Below, piece after piece: positions 38,355 through 48,147 of a stretch of 64,000 nt of DNA. Position 1 is the stretch's first letter. Each line of letters begins with the position of its first letter. The notes below the pieces were generated by a model. That model made no database searches. It was not told the DNA's origin and worked only from the letters and a program-made list of their open reading frames with translations. A program made the position numbers and the translations under genes. Where the stretch lies: contig NZ_LFLZ01000024.1 of assembly GCF_001189845.1 (NCBI RefSeq), forward strand, positions 56,807 through 120,806. Reading direction: 5' to 3'. This stretch comes from Bradyrhizobium tropiciagri (GTDB lineage: Bacteria; Pseudomonadota; Alphaproteobacteria; Rhizobiales; Xanthobacteraceae).

Positions 38355-39194
38355 CTATTCCTTGAACAGGATGTCCTCGAGCAGATCGAGCCGCCTGATC
38401 CTTATCACGCCGTCCTCGATCGCGATAATGCGCTTGGTCTGGAACCGTTTCAGCATCATGGTGATCCACTGCCGGGTCGAGCCAACCATCGCAGCGATCT
38501 GGTCATGTGTCACCTTTCGGTTGATGATGACTGTGCCGCCGTCGGCGATTCCATAAAGCTCGGCGAGATTCAAAAGATACTGGGCGAGCCGTTCGATCAC
38601 CGAGCGGGTTCCGAGCATCTGCGCCATCGACGAATAGCACTTGCCCTTGGCGATGAGCCCATCGATCAAGGCCAGTGCGAAAGCCGGCATCTGGACCAGC
38701 AATCGTTGCAGCGCGGGGCTGGACAAGGCCGTGATCTCGCAGTCCTCCATTGCGACGCCGGACCACATGTGGGGTCCTCCGCCGGAGATCTCGGGGCCGC
38801 CGATGAAGTGGCCAGCCGTCCAGTAGGCGAGGGTGATCTCCCGGCCGGATGGCGCAGTGTAGTAGACGCGGACCTGTCCTCTTCTGATGATGAAGATGCC
38901 GTTGTGGTGCTCCCCCTGGCTGAACACCATTTCGCCCTGCGCGGTGAAAACGGCGCGACCGGCGGCCAGGACCTGGGCCTTTTGTTCGGCGGACAAGCGA
39001 TCCAGGAACTGCGCGCCGACGTTGAGGCCGTCGATGCTCTCGCTCATGAAAAATGCGGAGTCTCTGGCCGTTGCGCTCGGTCCGCTGGAGACCGCAAGGC
39101 TATCCCTTGTTCGATAGCTACCGTCCACGGAGAGGCCTGTCTGCGCCATCGGAGTGCGTGAGTAGGCTTCGGAAGCTTCCTTGATTGTGGTCAT
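38355..39194 (-). CDS. Crp/Fnr-family transcriptional regulator
   Basis: Regulator of up to 279 residues. Effector domain about residues 65-170 (FTAQGEMVFSQGEHHNGIFIIRRGQVRVYY, then FIGGPEISGGG), winged helix-turn-helix about 195-270 with VTHDQIAAMVGSTRQWITMML. The arginine-serine pair that binds the cAMP phosphate in E. coli CRP (ERSA) is replaced by MWSG, so cAMP is probably not the ligand. There is no FNR-type cysteine cluster. The first 50 residues are unconserved; ATG 39047 (MSESIDG) is an alternative start. It lies tail to tail with the nine-gene operon and divergent from the next importer, so it may control one or both. Confidence 0.87.
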   Translation of the reverse strand: MTTIKEASEAYSRTPMAQTGLSVDGSYRTRDSLAVSSGPSATARDSAFFMSESIDGLNVGAQFLDRLSAEQKAQVLAAGRAVFTAQGEMVFSQGEHHNGIFIIRRGQVRVYYTAPSGREITLAYWTAGHFIGGPEISGGGPHMWSGVAMEDCEITALSSPALQRLLVQMPAFALALIDGLIAKGKCYSSMAQMLGTRSVIERLAQYLLNLAELYGIADGGTVIINRKVTHDQIAAMVGSTRQWITMMLKRFQTKRIIAIEDGVIRIRRLDLLEDILFKE

Positions 39195-39514
39195 TGCGGC
39201 CCGGATGTCCTGCGCTGTCGTCCCCTAGCTAAGTGTGAGGAGATGGCGAAGTCCACTTCTTTGAATGTCCGTCAACGCACTTAGCAAAGCTGACGCGAGA
39301 ACGACATTCCGCTGGAATGGATTTGCTGCCGACCCGCCTGGCGTGAGAAAATCATTTGAAGCGCTCGCTGCGTGCCGCGATTGGAATCCGCCAGCGAATG
39401 ACTTCTCCGACGCGATGCAAGTAATTGCTTCTGTTGCCGTGGTGCCGGCTCGATAGTCCGGTCCTGCGTTTTGCGGTGGCTGCTGGCCGCCGATCGATCG
39501 TTGGAGATGGGCCG
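39195..39514. promoter_or_regulatory. Divergent promoter region of the Crp/Fnr regulator and importer
   Basis: About 320 bases without a credible gene. It contains a perfect six-base inverted repeat CATTCC-GCT-GGAATG at 39305-39319, a possible operator. No classic TTGAT-N4-ATCAA Fnr box or TGTGA-N6-TCACA Crp box was found by eye. Confidence 0.4.
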
Positions 39515-40936
39515 ATGCGTTCGTTTTACTTTATGAAGACAGCAGCCGCCGCCGTGCTTGCTCTATTTGGCCTGGCCGCGATAGCGCAGGCCGAAACCAT
39601 CCGGGTTGCCGTCGGAACACAGGACACCACAATCAACTGCGCGACGGGCGGCCTATTGATTCGCGAGCTCAAGCTGCTGGAGAAATTCCTGCCGCATGAC
39701 GGCAAGTACAAGGATGTCACTTACGACATCCAATGGAAGAACTTCACCAGCGGCGCCCCGCTGACCAACGAAATGGTGGCCGGTAAGCTGGACTTTGGCG
39801 CGATGGCGGATTTTCCGGGTTCGCTCAACGGAGTGGCGTTCCAGAAGGCAGGCCGCCGCAGCCTCTTCATCAGTGTCCTGTCCGGCAGCACGAAGGGCAG
39901 CGGCAACGGCATCGTAGTGCCCTCGAACTCTCCGGTTCAGTCGATCAAGGATCTCAAGGGCAAGACGATTTCCGTGCCCTTCGCGTCGACCTCGCACGGC
40001 ATGTTGCTGCGTGCGATCGAAGCCGAGGGCTGGAACCCGGAGACCGATGTCAACATCATCACCCAGGCGCCCGAAGTCGCGGGTCCTGCGCTTCAGGCCA
40101 ACAAGATCGAGGCGCACGCCGATTTCGTTCCGTTTGCCGAGTTGTTTCCCTGGCGTGGGTTTGCCCGAAAGATATTTGATGGTTCGCAAGCCAATGCGCC
40201 GACGTTTCACGGAGCGTTGGTCGATGCCGACTACGCGGAAAAGTATCCAGAGATCGTCGTTGCCTATCTCCGCGCCGCACTTGAGGCGGATCGCCTGATC
40301 GCGAACGAACCCGAGAAATACAGCGATCTGATCGCCAAGGTGACCGGTATCGAGGCGGAGGTCGTCTATCTGTTCCATGGACCGCTCGGCCTGCAGACGC
40401 GCGACGTGACCTGGAAGCCCGAATATCGCCAGGCCGTGGCCACCTCGATCAAGACACTGAAGCTGTTGAAGCGCGCCGATAGCGACCTCGACATCAATCA
40501 GTTCGTGACCGACAAATACATCCGGGCGGCAGTTGCGGAAGCCGGCGGTGAGTACGAAACACAGTTGAAGAGCTACGACCAGCTTGGGCTGAAGGCCCAG
40601 GATGCGACGACCGGCGCCAAGATCACGGATTTCAGTCGTGTCGCTCAGATTTGGATCAAGGACGAGCCACTCGTTCAGCACTTCAGTTCACCGGAAGGCG
40701 CTTTGACGGCTCTTGCTGGCCTGGAGAAGCAAGGCAAGACAATTCGCGTGATCTACGCCCAGGATCGCGAAACCGGCATCAAGCTGTTCGCCAATCAGGC
40801 GTGGTTTGTGCGGTCGCCTAAGGGGGAGCTCAGTGCGTTCCTGCTCAAGGATGGGGCGGAAAGGTGGTCGACGGCGCATGGTGGCGTGGTGTTGGACTAT
40901 GCCGGCGCACGGGAATCGCTTGTAGCGAGCCGTTGA
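39515..40936 (+). CDS. ABC substrate-binding protein with NosL-like C-terminal extension
   Basis: Protein of 473 residues from ATG 39515, with GGAG eight bases upstream. Signal peptide residues 1-27. An NMT1/TauA-type SBP occupies about 28-340 (INCATGGLLIRELKLLEKFLP, DLKGKTISVPFASTSHGMLLRAIEAEG). A further 110 residues follow, ending with EGALTALAGLEKQGKTIRVIYAQD, AWFVRSPKGELSAFLLKDG and AHGGVVLDYAGA, which resemble the second half of NosL, a copper-site assembly protein of nitrous oxide reductase. Ordinary SBPs of this class are about 330 residues, so this is a fusion. The similarity to NosL is by eye and lacks its metal-ligand cysteine/methionine. Confidence 0.83.
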   Translation: MRSFYFMKTAAAAVLALFGLAAIAQAETIRVAVGTQDTTINCATGGLLIRELKLLEKFLPHDGKYKDVTYDIQWKNFTSGAPLTNEMVAGKLDFGAMADFPGSLNGVAFQKAGRRSLFISVLSGSTKGSGNGIVVPSNSPVQSIKDLKGKTISVPFASTSHGMLLRAIEAEGWNPETDVNIITQAPEVAGPALQANKIEAHADFVPFAELFPWRGFARKIFDGSQANAPTFHGALVDADYAEKYPEIVVAYLRAALEADRLIANEPEKYSDLIAKVTGIEAEVVYLFHGPLGLQTRDVTWKPEYRQAVATSIKTLKLLKRADSDLDINQFVTDKYIRAAVAEAGGEYETQLKSYDQLGLKAQDATTGAKITDFSRVAQIWIKDEPLVQHFSSPEGALTALAGLEKQGKTIRVIYAQDRETGIKLFANQAWFVRSPKGELSAFLLKDGAERWSTAHGGVVLDYAGARESLVASR

Positions 40937-40939
40937 GCA

Positions 40940-41743
40940 ATGACGACCACTCGCACCGCTGTCCAGGTGCCGTGGGCGCGCTGGCTCGTTCGGGGTTTCT
41001 CGATAGTCGCTTGCATCGTGCTGTGGCACCTCGCCTCAGTTCTGCACCTGAGCCTGGGTTTCGTCACATTCCGCAATGTGCCGCCGCCGACTGAAGTTCT
41101 GCAATCCGCAATCATACTGCTCAAGTCGCCCAAGTTACTGGCTCATGTCGGCAGCAGCCTGTGGAGGGTATTTGCGGGGTACGGCGCAGCGGTCTTGTTG
41201 GGAATTGGCTTCGGCTTTGCGATCGGCCGCTCGCGCGCCGCGAGCGACCTGTTGCTGCCGCCGCTCGAGCTGCTGCGGCCGATCCCGGCGGTCGCCTGGA
41301 TACCTCTCTCGATCCTGATCTTTCCGTCGTCGGAAATGTCGATGATCTTCATCACCTTCATCGGTGCGTTGTTTCCTATCATTCTCAACACCGTGCATGG
41401 TGTTGCGAATATCGACCGCCGGCTGGTTGCCTCCGCGCGCAGTCTTGGCGGTACGCCTGCCGCCATTCTGCGTGAGATCGTCTTGCCGGGCGCTGCACCG
41501 AGCATCGTTACCGGGCTCGCCATCGGCATGGGTACATCGTGGTTTTGCCTGGTCACAGCCGAGATGATCTCCGGTCAATTCGGCATCGGCTACTACACGT
41601 GGGAGGCTTATACGCTGCAGAATTATGCCGATATCATCGTCGGCATGCTCATCATCGGCCTGCTTGGCATGGGCAGTAGCTGGCTCTTGACGACATTGGG
41701 GCATTATCTGATGCCATGGCGGCAGCCAGCGGTCGCACGATGA
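40940..41743 (+). CDS. Sulfonate/nitrate-type ABC transporter permease
   Basis: Inner-membrane permease of 267 residues, three bases after the SBP gene. First membrane segment GFSIVACIVLWHLASVLHL; coupling loop SARSLGGTPAAILREIVLPGAAP. Overlaps the ATPase gene by ATGA. Standard member of the SsuC/TauC/NrtB group. Confidence 0.9.
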   Translation: MTTTRTAVQVPWARWLVRGFSIVACIVLWHLASVLHLSLGFVTFRNVPPPTEVLQSAIILLKSPKLLAHVGSSLWRVFAGYGAAVLLGIGFGFAIGRSRAASDLLLPPLELLRPIPAVAWIPLSILIFPSSEMSMIFITFIGALFPIILNTVHGVANIDRRLVASARSLGGTPAAILREIVLPGAAPSIVTGLAIGMGTSWFCLVTAEMISGQFGIGYYTWEAYTLQNYADIIVGMLIIGLLGMGSSWLLTTLGHYLMPWRQPAVAR

Positions 41744-42576
41744 ATATTCGTATATCTGATGTTTCGACGAGATCCGTCGGACGTATCGGCATCGAGCGCA
41801 TATCGATCTCGCTCGGGGATGGCGCTGACGCCTTTGAGGCTGTCCGTGATCTCGATTTCGCGATCGCGCCGGGTGAACTGGTTTGCGTGCTCGGCCCATC
41901 CGGTTGCGGTAAATCCACCTTGCTCGGTGCTTTGGCAGGCCACCTGCCGGTAACACAAGGGCGCTTGACCGTGGATGACCAGGCGGTTCTTGGCCCGAGT
42001 CCGGATCGGGGAATCGTATTTCAGCAACATACGCTGTTTCCGTGGAAGCGCGTTCGCGACAATGTCGCCTTCGGCCCGAAGATGCGCGGCGTGGGCAGGA
42101 GCGAGCGATATCAGGCCGCTGACGAGATTCTGCGGTTGGTCGGCCTTGAGGGCTTCGAGCGCTTCTATCCTTCGCAACTCTCAGGCGGGATGCAGCAGCG
42201 TGTCGAGATCGCGCGTGTTCTGATCAACCGGCCACGTGTGCTGTTGATGGACGAACCGTTCGGCGCACTGGATGCGCAGACTCGCAGCATGATGCAGGAG
42301 GTTCTGCTCGACATCTGGACGAGAATCCCGACAACGACCATCTTCGTGACGCATGATATCGAGGAAGCGCTGTTTCTTGCGGACCGCGTCATTGTCATGA
42401 GCGCCAGACCGGGGCGGGTCATCGAGGACATCCGCCTCCCGTTCGGCCGGCCGCGCCGGGCCGAGCTTGTGACCGAGCCGGATTTTGTGCGTCTGAAGCG
42501 CCGGATTCTCGATCTCCTCAGACAGCCGGATAGCCCGGAGCCGCTTGCGCGGTTGAGTCCGCTCGGGATCAGGTAG
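41740..42576 (+). CDS. Sulfonate/nitrate-type ABC transporter ATP-binding protein
   Basis: Nucleotide-binding subunit of 278 residues from ATG 41740, chosen because it forms an ATGA overlap with the permease; ATG 41716 is an in-frame alternative. Walker A GPSGCGKS, Q-loop FQQHTLFPW, signature LSGGMQQR, Walker B LLMDEPFGALD, H-loop FVTHD. Ends the fourth Ssu/Tau-type importer of the window. Confidence 0.92.
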   Translation: MNIRISDVSTRSVGRIGIERISISLGDGADAFEAVRDLDFAIAPGELVCVLGPSGCGKSTLLGALAGHLPVTQGRLTVDDQAVLGPSPDRGIVFQQHTLFPWKRVRDNVAFGPKMRGVGRSERYQAADEILRLVGLEGFERFYPSQLSGGMQQRVEIARVLINRPRVLLMDEPFGALDAQTRSMMQEVLLDIWTRIPTTTIFVTHDIEEALFLADRVIVMSARPGRVIEDIRLPFGRPRRAELVTEPDFVRLKRRILDLLRQPDSPEPLARLSPLGIR

Positions 42577-42650
42577 GGATGCGTGAGAGATTCCGTTAGC
42601 GTCGCTACCTGGCTCGCGTGGCCGCCATTCACTCTGACGGGCGCCAGCAG

Positions 42651-44041
42651 CTAGGGTCGGACCCGCTCCAGCTCTGCTCGACGAGAGCCGGCCGGCTCGG
42701 TGAGCCTGGCGGCGAGAGCGGCACACTGGTTGCGGATATCGGGAATCGCGATGATCTCCCAGAACGCTGCCCGCGTCAGCGGGCCCACGGCAAAGAGCCG
42801 TTGCGAGACCTCGCCATCGCGGCCGATGATGGCACAGTTGCGATCTGTCTCAATACCGATGCAGAGCGGGTCGACGCGCGCCAGGCCGCGTTCGAACAGG
42901 CCGCGTATTGCCGGGTTTGGCGTGGCGCGCGGATCCTTGACGATGCCGGTGCAATCGACGACGGCGCCCACTTGCATGTTGAGGATCCTGGTATCACCGC
43001 GCCGGCGATAGTGGATGCGGGCTCCGTCGTCGGTCGGCGCGACGCTGATGACCTTGGCTGCCAACAGGCTGAGCTGCCCCGCATAGATTGCTTGAGACAC
43101 GCGGGCCTCGACTTCCGGCGCCATCCGGTGCCGATGCACATCCCACCAGGCGCGAGCGTGTTCGAGGAAGCGGCGTTTGGACGCCTGCGGAAGCTCGTGC
43201 CACAGCCGCTGGGTGTAGGGCCGCAGGCCGTCGATCACGCCACGCCAGTCACCCCCTTCGATCGCATTCCGCGCGATGCGGCTGCGGAGCCAGTGAAGCA
43301 GCTTGCTGATGCTGGCGCCAAATGGCACATCGCTTCGTCGATGCGCTGGGCATCGACACGCCGATGCGGCTTTGCCAGCAGGCCGCGCCGCGACATCGCG
43401 ATGATCGGCCCTCGATGGCCGTCGCGCAACAGCGACAGCACGTAGTCGACCATCGTCAGTCCGGTGCCAAGGAGCAGGACTGCCGCATCTGCATCAACCG
43501 GCGCGGCCGACGGCGGCGCCCACGGATCGGCATAACCCGCGCGGCTGGCGCGCATGTCATGTCCGGTCGCAAGAACAGCCGCATCGCCGGCCAGCGATTG
43601 ACCATCGTCGAGCGTGACCGTCACCCCGGCTTGGCCTTCGTTGAAATCGACACAAGTCCCACGAACGATGGAAAGGCGCTCCACGTCTGCCGGATCGGAC
43701 GTATGCTGTTCGAGCAAGCTCGCGATGTAGTCGCCATAGATGCGTCGCGGCACGAAACAATAGGGATCCGGACAGAGGGGAACATCGAGCTCGCGCGAGC
43801 TAAGCCAGCCCCAGAAATGATCAGGCTGGTCCGGCAGCGCGCTCATGTTCGCGACGCGTACATTGAGCAGGTGATCGGGATTGCCGGTGTGATAGGCGAT
43901 GCCGCGGCCGATATCCGGGCGCTGCTCGATCAGGGTGATGCGGAGATCGCGGGCAGGTTGATGTAACAGCTGATAGGCTAGCAGCACGCCGCTGGCGCCA
44001 CCACCGATGATGATCACGTGCCGCCTACGGAGGCCCATCAT
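42651..44041 (-). pseudogene. FAD/NAD(P)-binding protein, frameshifted by one base
   Basis: Two adjacent frames together encode one flavoprotein of about 462 residues of the FAD-NAD(P)-binding (COG4529-like) family. The first part from ATG 44041 has the FAD site HVIIIGGGASGVLLAYQL, then RGIAYHTGNPDHLLNVRVANMSA, and a second nucleotide site DADAAVLLLGTGLTMVDYVLSL. It runs to AQRIDEA at about 43331. The second part resumes as DVPFGASISKLLHWLRSRI and ends at 42651 with FAVGPLTRAAFWEI. One base is missing at the junction (GAAGC/GATGTG). It converges on the importer operon. Family members hydroxylate small substrates such as amines or urate-like compounds; the substrate here is unknown. Confidence 0.8.
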
Positions 44042-44730
44042 GCTGCCACTCCACTGGTCGGCCGGCCGCACCAGGCGTGCGACGCCGGCAATTCATGCCT
44101 TTGACTGCAAGTCGATACGCGACGTCAGAGGCAGGGATGGAGTGCTGACGCCCAAGCCTCAGGAAAGCCGTCCGCTTTACTCAGCGGGGTCGATACGGGG
44201 AGAGAGTCTCTAGCCGTGAGGGCCGAAAAAGAAGAACTCGTACGGGTCTTCGCGCCCGTCGGTTCGGTCAGGTCGCGCAAGCTCGCGACATTTTGCCTGG
44301 AACCGTTGAACCGTTCCACTGAGGGAATGAAGCCAGGAAGATATCCGACGCATAGATCCTCCTTCGCACCAGGAATTCGTTTCTCACGATATCATGCCTT
44401 CGCCCCGCTTGCGTTTGAATGTCGACGGTGAGCGCAAGTTTGAAAACGATGCGCTGTTCTGCGGCGCTTCTGAAGAGAGTAATTGTCTTGATGAGGTCGT
44501 GGTTGAAATCTCATTCCCCGTGCATCGGCCGCAATCACCGCGAATTCGAGGGTTCCTCTGCTTCGCGGCGATGAAGCGTTGGCTAGTGGCTCTGGCAGTG
44601 TCTGAGCTGCATGCGCTCACGGCAAGATGACCAAGCGGTCGATTGCCGGATCGTGTCACGCTGATATCGTCAGCGCGGGCGGGCGGATCGCTATGCTTCG
44701 CCGCAACTCGTTGTCCGCAGGAGCCGGTTC
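44042..44730. other. Non-coding gap
   Basis: About 690 bases with no gene I can support; the short frames present lack ribosome-binding sites. A six-base inverted repeat CGCTGA-TATCG-TCAGCG lies at 44659-44675, 56 bases before the quinone reductase start, and could be an operator. Confidence 0.5.
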
Positions 44731-45705
44731 ATGACCCATGCCTTTCGCTTCTATCAGCCCGGTGGCCCCGAAGTTCTGAAATGGGAAGAGATCAAGCTCG
44801 GCAAGCCCGGCCCTGGTGAGGCGCGGATTCGCCACACCGCCGTTGGCCTCAACTTCGTCGATATCTATAATCGCGCTGGCGTCTACAATGTGCCGCTTCC
44901 CAGTGGTCTTGGAAGCGAAGGAGCCGGGATCGTCGAAGAGGTCGGCCCGGGAGTGACGGATTTGAAGTCGGGCGATCGCGTCGCCTATGGCAGTTCACCG
45001 CTGGGTGCCTATGCCGAGGAGCGCCTGATACCCGCGGATCGCTTGCTCAAGCTCCCGGACGGCATCGACGACAAGACTGCGGCGGCCATGATGCTCAAGG
45101 GCCTCACCGTGCAGTATCTCATCCGGCAGACATACCGCGTCAAGAGCGGCGACACTATTCTACTGCATGCGGCGGCCGGCGGAGTTGGTCTGATCCTGGG
45201 CCAATGGGCGAAGCATCTTGGTGCGACCGTGATCGGCACCGTCAGCACCGACGAGAAAGCTACGCTCGCCAAGCAACACGGGATCACACACGCTATTGTC
45301 TATTCCCGCGAAGATTTCGTCGCGCGCGTCAAGGAACTCACCGCGGGCCAGCTGGTGCCGGTGGTTTACGACTCGGTGGGCAAGGATACGTTCCTGAAAT
45401 CGCTGGATTGCCTCGCGCCGCTCGGCTTTGCGGTGCTGTTCGGGCAATCCTCGGGAGCCATTGACCCACTCAATCTCGGTCTCCTGGCGCAGAAGGGCTC
45501 GCTCTATGTGACCCGACCGACACTCAATACCTATGGGGCAAAGCGCGAGAATTTGGTCGCCATGGCGAACGAATTGTTTGAGGTCGTAAGGTCGGGCGCA
45601 GTCAAGATCGAGATCAATCAGACCTATCCGCTCAAGGACGCAGCCAAGGCTCATGCCGATCTCGCCGCGCGCAAAACGACGGGATCGACGGTGCTTCTCG
45701 TTTAG
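44731..45705 (+). CDS. Zinc-independent quinone oxidoreductase (QOR family, MDR superfamily)
   Basis: NADPH:quinone reductase-like protein of 324 residues. N-terminal GroES-like domain with PGGPEVLKWEEI and NFVDIYNRAGVY, and Rossmann domain with LLHAAAGGVGLILGQWAKH near residue 148. Structural-zinc cysteines of the alcohol dehydrogenases are absent, as in QOR. Reduces quinones or enones in the cytoplasm. Monocistronic and convergent with an Lrp-type regulator; no direct link to sulfur genes. Confidence 0.92.
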   Translation: MTHAFRFYQPGGPEVLKWEEIKLGKPGPGEARIRHTAVGLNFVDIYNRAGVYNVPLPSGLGSEGAGIVEEVGPGVTDLKSGDRVAYGSSPLGAYAEERLIPADRLLKLPDGIDDKTAAAMMLKGLTVQYLIRQTYRVKSGDTILLHAAAGGVGLILGQWAKHLGATVIGTVSTDEKATLAKQHGITHAIVYSREDFVARVKELTAGQLVPVVYDSVGKDTFLKSLDCLAPLGFAVLFGQSSGAIDPLNLGLLAQKGSLYVTRPTLNTYGAKRENLVAMANELFEVVRSGAVKIEINQTYPLKDAAKAHADLAARKTTGSTVLLV

Positions 45706-45734
45706 TCGATTTTGGCACTAGGCTCGATTGCCCG

Positions 45735-46289
45735 CTAAACTCTCGTTTCAGCGGGAGATCGAGTTGGGAGGGCGTGCGGCTTCGGAAGCTCAAGTGGTGG
45801 TACGGGCAGGGCCGTAACGGACTTGATCTTCTCCATTGCGAACCGTGAGGTCACGTTCTTCAGCGCGATCGCGCCGATCAACTTCTTGTAGAACAGATCG
45901 TAGCTTTGCATATCGGCGACGACGACGCGCAGCACGTAGTCGACATCACCTGCCATGCGATAGAATTCGAGGACTTCAGGCATCGCGCTGACGACAGTCG
46001 CGAATTGTCTCAGCCACGCGTCCGAGTGATCGTCGCTCTCGACCGAAACGAATACCGACAGACCCAAGCCAATCTTGTTCTGGTCGACGATCGCCACCTT
46101 GCCGGTGATGATGCCCTCGGTCTCCAGGCGTTGAACGCGTTTCCAGCAAGGCGTTGACGACAGCCCGACACGTTCGCCGATCTCGGCGACCGACAATGAT
46201 GCGTCCTCCTGGAGCACCCTCAAGATCTTGCGATCGATGGCATCGAGGCGACGGGACGGCGCTGCCGAAGACGTTTGGATGTCGGTCAT
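45735..46289 (-). CDS. Lrp/AsnC-family transcriptional regulator
   Basis: Regulator of 184 residues: N-terminal helix-turn-helix with LDAIDRKILRVLQEDASLSVAEIGERVGLS (residues 15-44) and WKRVQRLETEGII, then an AsnC ligand-binding domain with VLEFYRMAGDVDYVLRVVVADM. The last 25 residues are a proline-rich tail not usual in the family. Usually responds to an amino acid and acts on neighbouring genes; the target here is not evident. Confidence 0.92.
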   Translation of the reverse strand: MTDIQTSSAAPSRRLDAIDRKILRVLQEDASLSVAEIGERVGLSSTPCWKRVQRLETEGIITGKVAIVDQNKIGLGLSVFVSVESDDHSDAWLRQFATVVSAMPEVLEFYRMAGDVDYVLRVVVADMQSYDLFYKKLIGAIALKNVTSRFAMEKIKSVTALPVPPLELPKPHALPTRSPAETRV

Positions 46290-46752
46290 ATGCAGAAATT
46301 TCTTCCAAATGAACTGTTGTAGACAATGTTAATTGAAAGGTTATTCTCCGCAAGCCGATGATATTTCGAAAAAGGCGATTGCCGGAGCAATGCTTTCTAC
46401 AATCGTGGCCCCGCGTAGTGCATCGGTCCGCTCAACGAAGAAGAAGTCCCGTCGAGTAAAGCGCTGCTGTTGCGCAGGCATGGTCGACAACACGCACGGG
46501 TCGCGCGAAACGACCTCAGGACGAGAAGGATCAATACCTTGGGACATGCGCGGGCTAGGTGGCGGGCGGGGGATCAAATCGCAACCCGAACTGAATGTCG
46601 GTATCGGCGGTGCGCCTCCCTGATTCAAACCCGCCGTTCGACAGAGTAGGCGGCTCTCCCCGATAGCCTGCAAGCCAGTTCCTTAATCTGGAGACGGACC
46701 CCGAGTGTCCTTTGGCGCCTGGATTAGGGGAGCCGAGGCACGCTCACGGATC
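46290..46752. other. Non-coding gap between regulator and integrase
   Basis: About 460 bases with no credible gene; it includes the Lrp promoter and, next to the integrase stop, a GC-rich stretch. No att-like repeat of the tRNA 3' end at 48.2 kb was found here. Confidence 0.45.
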
Positions 46753-48042
46753 TCACCTTGTAAGCTCTCGCCGGGTGGTCGCGACCCTTGCTTGCGTTGC
46801 CAAGTTCGGTCCGGTTGGTTCGCGAAGTCGGTCTGCCTTGGGCTTTTGGTCTACCAGGGTCGCAACGTGTCTTGCCCAGCGTTCGAGCGCCTCGCGCATC
46901 TCGGCCGCATACCGAGCACGGTTGTACACGCCGGCAACGCCAGCCCGGTGGCCGCTGACGTGGTTTAGAATCACCTCCACGATGTGTGGAAACACGCCAA
47001 GCTGATCGGCCATCACCGTGGATGCCGATCTCCGAAGATCATGAACTGTCCAATTGGGCAGGGGTTCGCCTAGGGACTCCGCGATCCGCGCATCAAGCGC
47101 TGCCTTCGACTTTGACCAGCCGGAGAACCCGCGATGCGGGTCATCGCTGCGTCGGGGTCCGTCACCAAAGAGGAAGTCTCGGCCTTTTCGAGGGGGCGGG
47201 AGTAGGGCCAAGGCGGCGGGCACCAATGGCAGCAAGTGCTCGCGATGGTTCTTGGTCCGGGCGCCTGGCAGCGTCCAGAGCCCCGAAGCAGTATCGAGTT
47301 CGGCCCATTGCATGCTGCCTACTTCATCGCGGCGTTGGGCTGTGAGCAGCAACAAACGCACAATGCGCCCGTAATCGTCATCACCACAGGCATGCCAGAC
47401 CGCCGATAGCTCTGTGTCGGTGAGGACCCGTTCGCGGCCTCCCGGCTGGGCGGGTCGATTGGTGCCGAGAACCGGGTTAGCGGGAATGTCGAGGCCCTCG
47501 CGAATAGCCCAGTTGAACATTGAGGACAGTGCCGTACGGGCGCGGGCGGCTGACACCGTCCCATGCGCTGATGCGATGTCAGCAACACGAGTTGAGATAT
47601 GGCGGCGGGTGATCTGGAAAACCGAGACCGGATGCAGGGGTTTCCAACTGATCATCAAGTAGCGTTCTATCTCCGAATAGCTCCGGGGTTTCAGCCTTTG
47701 CTTGGCGTTCCTGAGATATTGATCCGCGATTGCCCGGAGTGTGTCAGCCGCCTGGAGGCGGGCTTTGGCTTTCTCATCCGCTGGGTCTTTGCCGCTGGCG
47801 ACCAGGCCCAAAAGCCGCTTGGCCTCCCTGCGCGCAAGGTCGGGTGTCCAAGGAGCACCGTGAGGACCGATCGTCACAAAGCGCTGTCGACCGAACACCC
47901 GGTACTTGAGGACGTAAGTGGCTTGGTCGCGTTGACGCCGAACACCAAAACCCCGCACCGCTTCGCGGTGGTCGGCGTCCCAGATAGCTTCGCCCGGCTG
48001 GAGCGCTTGCACTGCGCGGATCGTGACATTCGAAACAGCCAT
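46753..48042 (-). CDS. Tyrosine-type site-specific integrase
   Basis: Phage/island integrase of 429 residues. N-terminal arm-binding region, SAM-like core-binding domain about residues 100-190 (LRAIADQYLRNAKQRLKPRSYSEIERYL), catalytic domain with Arg in LLTAQRRDEVGSMQW, His-x-x-Arg in WTVHDLRRSAST, a second histidine in LNHVSGHRAGVAG and the probable nucleophile tyrosine in VYNRARYAAEM. Its promoter region carries an 11-base tandem repeat and it lies 105 bases from a tRNA-3'-end-like sequence, the classical arrangement for tRNA-targeted islands. Confidence 0.94.
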   Translation of the reverse strand: MAVSNVTIRAVQALQPGEAIWDADHREAVRGFGVRRQRDQATYVLKYRVFGRQRFVTIGPHGAPWTPDLARREAKRLLGLVASGKDPADEKAKARLQAADTLRAIADQYLRNAKQRLKPRSYSEIERYLMISWKPLHPVSVFQITRRHISTRVADIASAHGTVSAARARTALSSMFNWAIREGLDIPANPVLGTNRPAQPGGRERVLTDTELSAVWHACGDDDYGRIVRLLLLTAQRRDEVGSMQWAELDTASGLWTLPGARTKNHREHLLPLVPAALALLPPPRKGRDFLFGDGPRRSDDPHRGFSGWSKSKAALDARIAESLGEPLPNWTVHDLRRSASTVMADQLGVFPHIVEVILNHVSGHRAGVAGVYNRARYAAEMREALERWARHVATLVDQKPKADRLREPTGPNLATQARVATTRRELTR

Positions 48043-48053
48043 CTATCGCCTCC

Positions 48054-48075
48054 GTAGCTACCACGTAGCTACCAC
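48054..48075. repeat. Tandem 11-base repeat upstream of the integrase
   Basis: Two perfect adjacent copies of GTAGCTACCAC at 48054-48064 and 48065-48075, 12 bases before the integrase start. The position suggests arm-type integrase binding sites or an operator for the integrase gene. Confidence 0.6.
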
Positions 48076-48147
48076 AATAGCGCCAATTGTAGCGTAGCCA
48101 AGGCGAGGGACGGCGGCATTAGCTATTGATAATAAAGTAATTTTCGT

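Noticed and set aside
44394..44630. Plus-strand frame of 78 codons before the quinone reductase
   Set aside because: No ribosome-binding site or family; left as non-coding.
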